Shown piece after piece: positions 6,933 through 13,517 of a stretch of 16,831 bases of DNA. The DNA lies in contig DFEO01000103.1 in assembly GCA_002368715.1 (NCBI GenBank), forward strand, positions 1 through 16,831, written 5' to 3'. The notes beneath the pieces are model-generated. The model made no database searches, had not been told where the DNA came from, and saw only the letters and a program-made list of their open reading frames with translations. Position numbers and translations under genes: made by a program. This DNA is from Ruminococcus sp. UBA3800 (lineage in GTDB: Bacteria > Bacillota > Clostridia > Oscillospirales > Ruminococcaceae). The first letter of the stretch is position 1. Each line of letters starts with the position of its first letter.

Positions 6933-6962
6933 TTGACACAAGGACGTGTTTTGTATTATAAT
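6933..6962 (+). promoter_or_regulatory. Sigma-A promoter of trmO
   Basis: TTGACA (6933-6938) and TATAAT (6957-6962) are separated by 18 bp. The start of transcription near 6969 leaves about 24 nt before the ATG at 6993, enough for the AAGGAGG ribosome binding site. Confidence 0.82.
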
Positions 6963-6992
6963 AAAGATATCGACATAGCCAAGGAGGATATT

Positions 6993-7667
6993 ATGGAGAT
7001 AAGACCAATTGCATATATCCGGACGGACCTTCCGTCAAAATTCGGTGTCCCGAGGCAAAGCGGACTTGTTGAGGAGCTTGAAGCAACGATAGTTTTTGAG
7101 CCGCAGTTTCGCACAGATGATGCGCTGAGAGGTATCGAGGAGTATTCGCATCTGTGGCTGATATGGGAGTTTTCGCAAAACAAAGAGGGAGCATGGTCTC
7201 CGACCGTAAGGCCGCCCCGTTTGGGCGGAAACACCAGGCTGGGTGTGTTTGCGACAAGGTCGCCTTTCAGGCCGAACAGCTTAGGGCTTTCCTGTGTGAA
7301 GCTAAACGGTATTATTAAAACAGCCGACAAAGGGAGCGTCCTCTCTGTCAGCGGTGCTGACCTTGCAGATATGACGCCGATATACGATATCAAGCCATAT
7401 CTTGCACTCAGCGACAGGATAGACGGAGCGTTCGGCGGTATCAGTGAAAGGGACACAGGGCTTTTGAATGTGGTCATCAATGAAGATGCGGCAGGGCTTT
7501 TTGATGAAAAAAAGCTGGCGGCACTCAGAAGGGTGCTGGAGCTTGACCCAAGGCCTGCATATCATAACGACCCGGAAAGGATCTACGGCTTCCCTTTTGC
7601 CGGGTTTGAAATAAAATTCAAGGTCGCAGGAGATACACTTACGGTAATAAGAGCTGAAAAGACATAG
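6993..7667 (+). CDS. trmO: tRNA (adenine37-N6)-methyltransferase TrmO
   Basis: This 224-residue protein belongs to the TrmO (YaeB/TsaA) family, which uses S-adenosylmethionine to methylate the N6 of threonylcarbamoyladenosine at position 37 of certain threonine tRNAs. Family features are clear: the opening IRPIAYIRTD-like strand, FGVPRQSGL (about 17-25), RPPRLGGN (73-80), the long signature GVFATRSPFRPNSLGLS (84-100), TPIYDIKPYL and, near the end, DPRPAYHNDPERIYG. Length is close to the E. coli enzyme. The start is the ATG at 6993 behind a full AAGGAGG (6981-6987). An in-frame TTG at 6933 is actually the first three bases of the -35 box, so it is not used. It is monocistronic, ending in a terminator that overlaps its stop codon. 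The name TsaA in older annotation should not be confused with the unrelated threonylcarbamoyl synthesis genes. Confidence 0.95.
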   Translation: MEIRPIAYIRTDLPSKFGVPRQSGLVEELEATIVFEPQFRTDDALRGIEEYSHLWLIWEFSQNKEGAWSPTVRPPRLGGNTRLGVFATRSPFRPNSLGLSCVKLNGIIKTADKGSVLSVSGADLADMTPIYDIKPYLALSDRIDGAFGGISERDTGLLNVVINEDAAGLFDEKKLAALRRVLELDPRPAYHNDPERIYGFPFAGFEIKFKVAGDTLTVIRAEKT

Positions 7668-7690
7668 GATAGAGTCCTGTGTCTTTTTTG
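7661..7690 (+). terminator. Rho-independent terminator overlapping the trmO stop codon
   Basis: AGACATAGGA (7661-7670) pairs with TCCTGTGTCT (7676-7685) with one U-G pair and a 5-nt loop, followed by a run of T. The TAG stop (7665-7667) is inside the left arm of the stem. Confidence 0.85.
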
Positions 7691-7775
7691 ATCGCTATTG
7701 TCTGACACTATCTGTAAGATACTGTATGCAGATGATTAAAAAACAGCTACAAAAGTAACAAGTTGGTTATATTGC

Positions 7776-7804
7776 TTGCAATGGGAGCAAAAATATTGTA
7801 TAAT
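7776..7804 (+). promoter_or_regulatory. Probable promoter of the lipoprotein/oxidoreductase unit
   Basis: TATAAT (7799-7804) is preceded at 17 bp by TTGCAA (7776-7781), a weaker -35. The expected start near 7811 lies about 23 nt before the ATG at 7834. The region 7691-7775 shows nothing else. Confidence 0.65.
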
Positions 7805-7833
7805 TGCTTCATAATGAAAGCTTGGTGAGAACT

Positions 7834-8505
7834 ATGAAAAAATATATTGCCGCTCTTGCGCTGCTGTGTATGCTTTCGGCGTGTGCAGACAGGGTGAGCA
7901 GCAGCTCGGACGATAAAAAGACCACACCCGCTGAGAGCGAGGTGTCATCTGCCGCTGTGCAGGAGGACAGCTCTTCGCAGGTACAAAAAGAGCTGAAAGA
8001 GAAGAATGTTCAGGAGCAGGACAGCACTGCACTGACAGACACATCAGAAGATGTATCGTCTGAGGCACAGAGTGAGATAAAGGAGCGCACAAGCATTTAT
8101 GAAAAAACACCGGGAGTCCTTGAAAGCACAGATGATCTGGGGCTGAGAAATACAGACGGTGAGGGCTCGGAATATGAATTTGACTATGACGGTGAGGTCT
8201 TTACTGCTGTATATACCCCTGACAACTGGAAGATCGTTGATTCCTATAAGATCACAAACTCTGCCGATATGCTGCTGATCTGTCAGGCGCTTATTGACGA
8301 GAACCCGCTTCACGGAAGAGATATGGTGTCTTTCAGGGTGCCGGAAGATATGGTGGACGAATGGATGCAGCACAACCTGGCGTATAAGATGTTTTATGAT
8401 AATCCTGCGCTGAGAGCAAGAGCAAAGGATGTTGATCTGAACCCTGACGATCAGGGCAAGAATATTATCGAGAAATATGCCGAGATAGCAGGTCTGCTTG
8501 ACTGA
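7834..8505 (+). CDS. Uncharacterised secreted lipoprotein
   Basis: The 223-residue protein starts with a typical lipoprotein signal peptide: MKK, a hydrophobic stretch, and the lipobox LSAC with the lipid-carrying Cys at 17. Residues 18 to about 85 are a low-complexity Ser/Glu/Gln/Asp linker of the kind that spans the cell wall. The remaining 130 or so residues look folded and acidic, with DYDGEVFTAVYTPDNWKIVDSY, an HGRDMVSFRVPEDMVDEWMQH segment and a helical end. I recognise no family. The start is the ATG at 7834. Its ribosome binding site (GGTGAG) is weak, so expression may be modest. An in-frame TTG at 7804 would put the promoter's -10 inside the gene and is rejected. An oxidoreductase gene follows after 28 bp, probably in the same transcript, with no obvious functional link. 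Confidence 0.82.
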   Translation: MKKYIAALALLCMLSACADRVSSSSDDKKTTPAESEVSSAAVQEDSSSQVQKELKEKNVQEQDSTALTDTSEDVSSEAQSEIKERTSIYEKTPGVLESTDDLGLRNTDGEGSEYEFDYDGEVFTAVYTPDNWKIVDSYKITNSADMLLICQALIDENPLHGRDMVSFRVPEDMVDEWMQHNLAYKMFYDNPALRARAKDVDLNPDDQGKNIIEKYAEIAGLLD

Positions 8506-8533
8506 AGTAGCTAATAGAAAGGTCGTGGAGTGA

Positions 8534-9544
8534 ATGAGCAGGTTTAAATGGGGCGTTATTGGCACGGGAAGGATAGCAAGGACCTTTTGCGAGGCGCTTG
8601 GCGGTGTGCCCGAGGCCGAGCTTTATGCTGTGGCTTCAAGGACGGCTGAAAAGGGCGAAGCGTTTGCAAAGGAATTCGGCTTTGAGAAAAGCTATGGCAG
8701 CTATAAGCAGCTGGCCGAGGATGAGGATATAGACGTTGTATATATCGCTACACCTATGAGCGCACACTTTGAGGACGCTATGCTCTGCCTTGAAAACGGA
8801 AAGAACGTTTTGTGTGAAAAGTCGGCGGCGCTCAACTGTGAACAGCTGGGTATCATGCTTGACAAGGCAAAAGAAAAAGACCTCTTTTTTATGGAGGCCA
8901 TGTGGATGAAGTGCCGTCCGACCTATCTTAAAGCGATGGAGTGGATAAGCGAGGGACGCATAGGAAAAGTCAGATATGTGAAGGCGGATTTTTGCAACAT
9001 TGTTGAATACGATCCGAATGACAGGCTCTTTTCGCCTGCCTGCGGCGGAGGTGCGCTGCTTGACCTTGCTGTTTATCCGCTAACGCTGGCAGCGGATGCT
9101 CTTGGGGCGGAGCCGGACGAGATCATAAGCTCTGCTCACATTGGCAGGGACGGTGTTGACCTTAGCAACAGCATCTTGCTAAGATATAAGGACGGTGCCT
9201 TTGCAAGCCTGAATTCCGGGTTTGAGATCCCGAACACAAACAACGCCGTTATCTCGGGAGATAAGGGGCTCATCGTTCTCGGCAACTGGTTTTTCTGCAC
9301 CTGCGAAGCCACACTTTATGACCGTGACTGCAAGGAGATAGAAAAGTCTGTAATACCGAACATCGTAAACGGCTATGAATATGAGATAGAAGAGGTACAC
9401 CGCTGTCTGTCCATAGGATTGAAGGAGAGCCGGATAGTTCCTCACTCGTCAACTATGGCCGTTATGAAGATAATGGATGAATGCAGAAAAAGCTGGGGAA
9501 TGAAGTTTCCGCAGGAGATGAAAAAAATGCCCGGAGGGTCTTAA
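8534..9544 (+). CDS. Gfo/Idh/MocA-family NAD(P)-dependent oxidoreductase
   Basis: The 336-residue protein has a standard N-terminal Rossmann fold with GTGRIA at 10-15, and the IATPMSAHFEDA segment typical of the family. At 94-97 it has CEKS where most members have EKP, and the Lys (K96) is kept. The C-terminal domain contains EAMWMKCRP (121-129) and GGGALLDLAVYPL (171-183), in which D177 and Y181 are likely near the active site. These features resemble the dihydrodiol dehydrogenase-like branch, which includes sugar oxidoreductases. The substrate cannot be predicted. The start ATG has GGAG at 8527-8530. The 3' end is convergent with a CapA-like gene, and the hairpin that terminates that gene covers the last codons and stop of this one. 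Confidence 0.9.
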   Translation: MSRFKWGVIGTGRIARTFCEALGGVPEAELYAVASRTAEKGEAFAKEFGFEKSYGSYKQLAEDEDIDVVYIATPMSAHFEDAMLCLENGKNVLCEKSAALNCEQLGIMLDKAKEKDLFFMEAMWMKCRPTYLKAMEWISEGRIGKVRYVKADFCNIVEYDPNDRLFSPACGGGALLDLAVYPLTLAADALGAEPDEIISSAHIGRDGVDLSNSILLRYKDGAFASLNSGFEIPNTNNAVISGDKGLIVLGNWFFCTCEATLYDRDCKEIEKSVIPNIVNGYEYEIEEVHRCLSIGLKESRIVPHSSTMAVMKIMDECRKSWGMKFPQEMKKMPGGS

Positions 9545-9561
9545 TGAACCTTCCGGGCATT
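9521..9561 (-). terminator. Terminator of the metRS/capA operon, inside the 3' end of the convergent oxidoreductase gene
   Basis: AATGCCCGGA (9526-9535) is a perfect inverted repeat of TCCGGGCATT (9552-9561). The stem extends inward to 14 bp with one imperfect position and closes on an 8-nt loop (9540-9547) holding the TAA stop of the plus-strand gene. On the minus strand a run of seven T follows. On the plus strand no good T run is present, so termination there may be weaker. Confidence 0.85.
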
Positions 9562-9573
9562 GATTATTATGCT

Positions 9574-10848
9574 TTATTCGATAGACAGAAACTCATCGGG
9601 GATATAGGATATGCACTGGTTCACGGAATCCCATGAGAAACCGTCGCCATACATAAAGTTTTTGCTCATCAGCTCGTCGGTGTAGTCCTTCATAGGATAG
9701 ATAGCGCAGTTATACCACATCGAGTCGTAGCTTGTTGCTTCAAAATGTGAGATGACAGGGATAGCCTTGACATTCTCAAAGGTGAGCTCGTTGGTGTCAA
9801 AGTTCATTACAACATCAAGGTCTCCAAGGATACCAACCAGCGATCTCGGGTCGTACATAGTGTTGAGGAAGTTTCCGAGGCCGTAATAAACAAATGCCTT
9901 TCCGCCGTCGGGCTTATCGAGGTATTCACAGGTAGAAAGCGCATGAGCCTGGGTGCCTATGATAAGGTCTGCTCCCCACTCGACCAGCTTGGGAGAAAGG
10001 GTCTCCTGCTGGGCATTTATCTCGTTTTCGATCTCTGTTCCGAAATGACAGGAAACAACAACGACATCAGCCATTTCGTCAGCCTTCTTTATCTGGCGCT
10101 CGATAACGTCCTCCTGTTCAAGATAGATCACCTTGCCCGGCTCATCGTCATCAAGGAAAAAGCCGTTGGTGTGCTCCATATAGCCAAGGAAAGCAAACTT
10201 GATGCCGTTTACTTCCATAGTCTTGATATCCTCAGAATCTGCTTCATCACGGTAAGCGCCGTAATGGACAACATCCTTGGTGTCCCAGTAATCCAGCGAA
10301 GCGATAAGACCCTCGGAGCCCATATCGAGAACGTGGTTATTGCTCATAGAGATAACATTGAAGCCAAGGTCTACAACTGCATCTCCGTCCTCAGTAGGGG
10401 TGGAGAAAACAGGATAGGTCGAAGGCTCAAAAGCGTCGTTTACAAGTGTCTCCTGATTGAGGATAGCCACATCGGCGCCCTCTATAAGTCTCTTGCAGGG
10501 AGCATAGCACTTTGTAAAATCATAGCTGCCGTCATCATTCTGAGCATCTACATATATGTTATCGTGGATGAGGTTGTCACCTGCACAGACCAGGTGAGCT
10601 GTCTTTGTGCCTGTTCTGGAATCGTCCTTCTTGGAAGCCTCGGACTCCGAAGCATTAGTCTCGGGCTTCTTTGTCTCTGCGGGCTTTGCCTTTTTGACCT
10701 CGGAGCTGTCGTCCTGTGCGGAGGAGGCTTCCTGTGCCTGCTTCTTGTATATCTCGTCTACATCTCCCTCGATCTTCTGACCGCACGATGCAAACGAAAC
10801 ACAGACAAAGGCTGCCAGCAATGCAGCTTTAACTCTAGTAGTTATCAT
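9574..10848 (-). CDS. CapA/PgsA-like lipoprotein (poly-gamma-glutamate capsule type, metallophosphatase-like fold)
   Basis: This 424-residue protein has a lipoprotein signal with lipobox FASC (Cys 22), a charged Lys/Glu/Ser linker to about residue 80, and then a CapA domain. Motifs of the family are visible: CAGDNLIHDNIY, ILNQETLV, ISMSNNHVLDMG, VVVSCHFGTE and IIGTQAHAL, followed by YYGLGNFL. The Asp, Asn and His residues in them are the expected metal-site ligands of the calcineurin-like fold. CapA proteins take part in poly-gamma-glutamate synthesis in bacilli, but most clostridial members lack CapB/CapC neighbours, and none is here, so the substrate is unknown. It begins 21 bp after the MetRS gene, with its purine-rich ribosome site (AGGAAGGGAAG) next to the MetRS stop, so the two are probably co-transcribed. 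Confidence 0.88.
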   Translation of the reverse strand: MITTRVKAALLAAFVCVSFASCGQKIEGDVDEIYKKQAQEASSAQDDSSEVKKAKPAETKKPETNASESEASKKDDSRTGTKTAHLVCAGDNLIHDNIYVDAQNDDGSYDFTKCYAPCKRLIEGADVAILNQETLVNDAFEPSTYPVFSTPTEDGDAVVDLGFNVISMSNNHVLDMGSEGLIASLDYWDTKDVVHYGAYRDEADSEDIKTMEVNGIKFAFLGYMEHTNGFFLDDDEPGKVIYLEQEDVIERQIKKADEMADVVVVSCHFGTEIENEINAQQETLSPKLVEWGADLIIGTQAHALSTCEYLDKPDGGKAFVYYGLGNFLNTMYDPRSLVGILGDLDVVMNFDTNELTFENVKAIPVISHFEATSYDSMWYNCAIYPMKDYTDELMSKNFMYGDGFSWDSVNQCISYIPDEFLSIE

Positions 10849-10869
10849 TGTTATGATCTTCCCTTCCTG

Positions 10870-12888
10870 TTACTGATCTTGATTTGTTTCAAACTGGCTC
10901 GGATGGCGTGTAAAAAAATCCGTTCTCGGCGGCAGGAACTTCAGCTTGTGACCGCTGTCTGCAAAAAATGTGAGCGGCTCGAACACTGTATCCCAGGACC
11001 AGATCCTCTCATCAAGCTGCAAATACTCCCTTAGCTTCTCCGTTCCCTCGGGGACCATAGGATGCAGCAGGATGCCGGCTGTTCTTATGATGTGGAAAAT
11101 GTCTGCAAGAGCCTGTTTCAGCTCATCCTCGGTCTGTTCGCCCGGCTTTAAAATCTTTGCCATAAGCTTGCTGCCGTTTCTGATATAGCTGTCAAGCACA
11201 TAGGTACACTGGTGGAACGCAAATCTTGACATATGGCGCTCATAATCAAGCACCGCTTTTTTAGCATCTGCCATTATCTTCTCGCTGGGAGCATTATCAG
11301 GAAGTATCCCGTCAAGATCCTTCTGTGCGGTGTAGAAGGCTGTTCTTATCATTCTGTTGTATACATTTGAAAGAAGCAGCCCGTCCTTTACAACAGGATC
11401 GGAATCCTCGGGCTTTGCGTCGGGGTTATATGGCTTTGGCATAAAGCTTACAGAACGCTGTCCGAGACCAAGACCCAGCCAGTGCATACGCAGCTGCTCG
11501 GCTGTGTAATGCTCCAGCAGCTCGTCTGCCATAGGCGGCTTTACAGAGCCGGAACTTGATGCCTTCTTATCCAAAAACAGTATGTGGTGATTAGCACAGA
11601 TGACCGGCAGCTGTAACTCACCGTCAGCGGGTTCAAAGGTCTTTTCATCGCTCTCCTGCTGAGCCATCCACATCGCAGGCTCTGCTATCGCATAGAAATA
11701 GATGTTATCCTGACCTATGAACTGATATACCTGTGCATCCTTGCTGCACCAATAATCCTTCCACTCGGCTCTGTCTCTGCCCTTTTGTTCAAGGCAGGCC
11801 TGTGTAAAGGAGATAGGAGCCCACAGGGATTCTGGCCACACCCAGACCGTAAGCTTATCGCCGTCGCTATCAAAATCAGGCGCAGGAACGCCCCACTCGA
11901 TGTTTCCTGTCAGCCTGAAAGGAACGAGCTTCTTGCCTGTCCTGTATCTTATATTGTTATCGGTGAGCACTCTACACGAAGTCTCGCAATCAGCAAGCTT
12001 TTTGAACTCGATCGTGAACGAAGGCTTCTTAGGCTCCTCGAGATACTCATGTTCGGGGAGCTGATCCTTTATCTCAAAATACTTCTGCTCGAATTCTCTC
12101 TTAATATAGATCACAGGCGGCTTCAGAAACTCAGACACTGTCTTCCAGACAACAGGTCTTACGTCCTTTCTCTTCTGAAGCTCGGCCACCCAGCCCTTTA
12201 AAAGCTCCTCATAGTCACAAAGCTTGAAATACCAGTTGTTGACCGGCTTCATAATCGGCTTCTCGCCTGTCAGTGTGCTGACGGGGTCTATAAGGTTCTC
12301 GGGCATATACTGGTGACCAAGATCGCACTCATCCGCATAGCCCTTTTCCGAGGTGCAGCCCTCGACAGGGCACTTGCCTATGACCTGTCGGCCGTTAAGG
12401 AACACTCCTGCCTTATCGTCAAAAAACTGCATTGTGGTTATCTTTTCAAGCTGTCCCTTTTTGTAGAGTGAATTAAGGAACCTCTCGGTAACCTCGGCAT
12501 GGATCTGCTTTGTCCTGCCAAGTCCGGATGCTCCGAACAAGTCGGGGGCTATACTGTAATCCTCAAGGGTCTTCGCCTGCTTGTCGTGGTTTGCACTGAC
12601 AAAATCCTCAAGGCTGCCCTCAAACTCGCCCGCCTCGACCTTTTTTCTCCAGCCCTCGGCTATGGGAGAACCATAGCAGTCGGTACCGGTCACAAAAATG
12701 ACATTGTCTTTTCCTATCCTGTCACGCAAAAACCTTGCATAGGTATCGGCAAAAACCATCATTCCGCCGACATGACCAAAATGGAGCTCCTTGTTTCCGT
12801 AGGGCATACCTGCCGTAACGACTGCCCTTTTCGGAAACTCCGGACGGGGTATCTCAAAGGTTTTTCTTTCTTTATTCTTATCTCCCAT
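10870..12888 (-). CDS. metG: Divergent methionyl-tRNA synthetase (class I aminoacyl-tRNA synthetase)
   Basis: The 672-residue protein has the order of a class I MetRS. The HIGH motif is HFGH (36-39), followed by TGTDCYGSP (68-75). An inserted zinc domain has C173, C178, C188 and H192 (a Cys3His set rather than four Cys), and then PENLIDPVSTLTGEKP, which is close to canonical MetRS. About 75 extra residues (255-325) lie between this domain and the second half of the catalytic core, where NIEWGVPAP (329-337) resumes the match. The KMSKS loop reads KASSS (442-446). The segment VWVWPESLWAPIS (348-360) replaces the usual methionine-pocket sequence. An anticodon-binding helical domain fills about 480-640, and no C-terminal tRNA-binding domain is seen. 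Methionine specificity is probable but not certain. It may be a second synthetase beside a standard one elsewhere. Ribosome site AAAGGTGAT at 12892-12900. Confidence 0.85.
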   Translation of the reverse strand: MGDKNKERKTFEIPRPEFPKRAVVTAGMPYGNKELHFGHVGGMMVFADTYARFLRDRIGKDNVIFVTGTDCYGSPIAEGWRKKVEAGEFEGSLEDFVSANHDKQAKTLEDYSIAPDLFGASGLGRTKQIHAEVTERFLNSLYKKGQLEKITTMQFFDDKAGVFLNGRQVIGKCPVEGCTSEKGYADECDLGHQYMPENLIDPVSTLTGEKPIMKPVNNWYFKLCDYEELLKGWVAELQKRKDVRPVVWKTVSEFLKPPVIYIKREFEQKYFEIKDQLPEHEYLEEPKKPSFTIEFKKLADCETSCRVLTDNNIRYRTGKKLVPFRLTGNIEWGVPAPDFDSDGDKLTVWVWPESLWAPISFTQACLEQKGRDRAEWKDYWCSKDAQVYQFIGQDNIYFYAIAEPAMWMAQQESDEKTFEPADGELQLPVICANHHILFLDKKASSSGSVKPPMADELLEHYTAEQLRMHWLGLGLGQRSVSFMPKPYNPDAKPEDSDPVVKDGLLLSNVYNRMIRTAFYTAQKDLDGILPDNAPSEKIMADAKKAVLDYERHMSRFAFHQCTYVLDSYIRNGSKLMAKILKPGEQTEDELKQALADIFHIIRTAGILLHPMVPEGTEKLREYLQLDERIWSWDTVFEPLTFFADSGHKLKFLPPRTDFFTRHPSQFETNQDQ

Positions 12889-12903
12889 AAAATCACCTTT
12901 CGC

Positions 12904-12918
12904 TGCGGTAATACCGCA
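12904..12918. promoter_or_regulatory. Palindrome in the MetRS leader next to the ribosome binding site
   Basis: TGCGGTA (12904-12910) and TACCGCA (12912-12918) form a perfect 7-bp inverted repeat around one base. As RNA, GCGG and CCGC could close a 5-nt loop. It lies in the short leader, about 4 nt upstream of the ribosome binding site of the synthetase gene. No T-box elements are present. A regulatory role is speculative. Confidence 0.4.
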
Positions 12919-12934
12919 AGATAAATACTCTTTT

Positions 12935-12963
12935 ATTTTAACACAACTGCGTTAAGAATTCAA
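12935..12963 (-). promoter_or_regulatory. Promoter of the MetRS/CapA operon
   Basis: On the minus strand TTGAAT (12958-12963) and TAAAAT (12935-12940) are separated by 17 bp, with a TG two bases before the -10. The expected start near 12928 gives a leader of about 40 nt, too short for a T-box. Confidence 0.7.
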
Positions 12964-13063
12964 GGGCTAAGCGCATTATTTATCATCATTTCGTTGAAAG
13001 TTTAAAAAAAAGCACCGAAGAAAAGCGGTTTTTGTTGATTTTAAAATTTTTTGACAGACCCTC

Positions 13064-13092
13064 TTGACAAGGATGTGTATATAGTGTATAAT
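13064..13092 (+). promoter_or_regulatory. Sigma-A promoter of the GntR/ABC operon
   Basis: TTGACA (13064-13069) and TATAAT (13087-13092) are perfect consensus hexamers with 17-bp spacing. Another TTGACA at 13051-13056 lies 13 bp upstream but has no good -10 partner. Confidence 0.9.
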
Positions 13093-13114
13093 GTATATAT
13101 AGTACATATACATT
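13090..13114. promoter_or_regulatory. Probable operator of the YtrA-type GntR regulator
   Basis: AATGTATAT (13090-13098) and ATATACATT (13106-13114) are perfect 9-bp arms around the 7-bp centre ATAGTAC. The site overlaps the end of the -10 box and the transcription start, so a bound protein would block initiation. YtrA-type regulators usually sit first in their operon and repress it, which fits autoregulation. Confidence 0.7.
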
Positions 13115-13127
13115 CAAGGTGATCACT

Positions 13128-13517
13128 ATGGATATTGTAATTTCAAATCAATCGAACGAACCTATCTATGAACAGATAGTTTCGCAGGTCAAAGCGCAGA
13201 TAATGAGCGGAGAGCTTGGCGAAGGGGACGCCCTTCCGTCCATGCGTGCTCTTGCTCAGGCACTGCGTATAAGCGTTATCACGACAAAAAGAGCTTATGA
13301 GGAGCTGGAGCGTGAAGGGTTCATCGAATCGTTCACCGGTAAAGGCAGCTTTGTGAAAGCACAGAATCACGAGCTTTTGCGTGAAGAATATCTGAGGCAG
13401 ACAGAGGAGCTTATAGCACAGGCCTGCGAAAAGGCAAGGCTTGGCGGCATTGAGCTGTCCGAGCTTCACGAGATGGTAGATATCATTTACGGAGGGGATC
13501 AGAATGGAGACTTATAG
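13128..13517 (+). CDS. YtrA-subfamily GntR transcriptional regulator
   Basis: This 129-residue protein has the GntR winged helix at about residues 5-75: PIYEQIVSQVKAQIMSGEL, then LPSMRALAQALRISVITTKRAYEELEREGFI, and the wing GKGSFV. Only a short helical tail of about 50 residues follows, as in the YtrA subgroup, which lacks a large ligand domain and controls neighbouring ABC transporters. The start is taken as the ATG at 13128 with AAGG at 13116-13119. A GTG at 13119 is in frame but overlaps that ribosome site. The end overlaps the ATPase gene by 14 bp. The effector is unknown. Related systems often respond to cell-wall-active or membrane-active agents, but nothing in this sequence shows which. 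Confidence 0.92.
   Translation: MDIVISNQSNEPIYEQIVSQVKAQIMSGELGEGDALPSMRALAQALRISVITTKRAYEELEREGFIESFTGKGSFVKAQNHELLREEYLRQTEELIAQACEKARLGGIELSELHEMVDIIYGGDQNGDL

Larger units (their letters stand above)
6887..6964. repeat. 16-bp inverted repeat covering both divergent -10 regions
   Basis: TTATTATAATACAAAA (6887-6902) and its exact reverse complement (6949-6964) face each other across the regulator/trmO intergenic region. Each copy contains the palindrome TATTATAATA and the -10 box of one of the divergent promoters. Part of the match is explained by both being -10 boxes, but the identity extends beyond the hexamer. Confidence 0.6.

Noticed and set aside
6933..6992. TTG start extending TrmO by 20 residues
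   Set aside because: The TTG is the beginning of the -35 box of the trmO promoter, while the ATG at 6993 has a perfect Shine-Dalgarno sequence and matches the family N-terminus.
9943..11034. Open reading frame of 363 codons on the plus strand
   Set aside because: It lies antisense to the CapA-like gene and the end of the MetRS gene, both supported by family motifs. Its translation is low in recognisable structure and it has no ribosome site.
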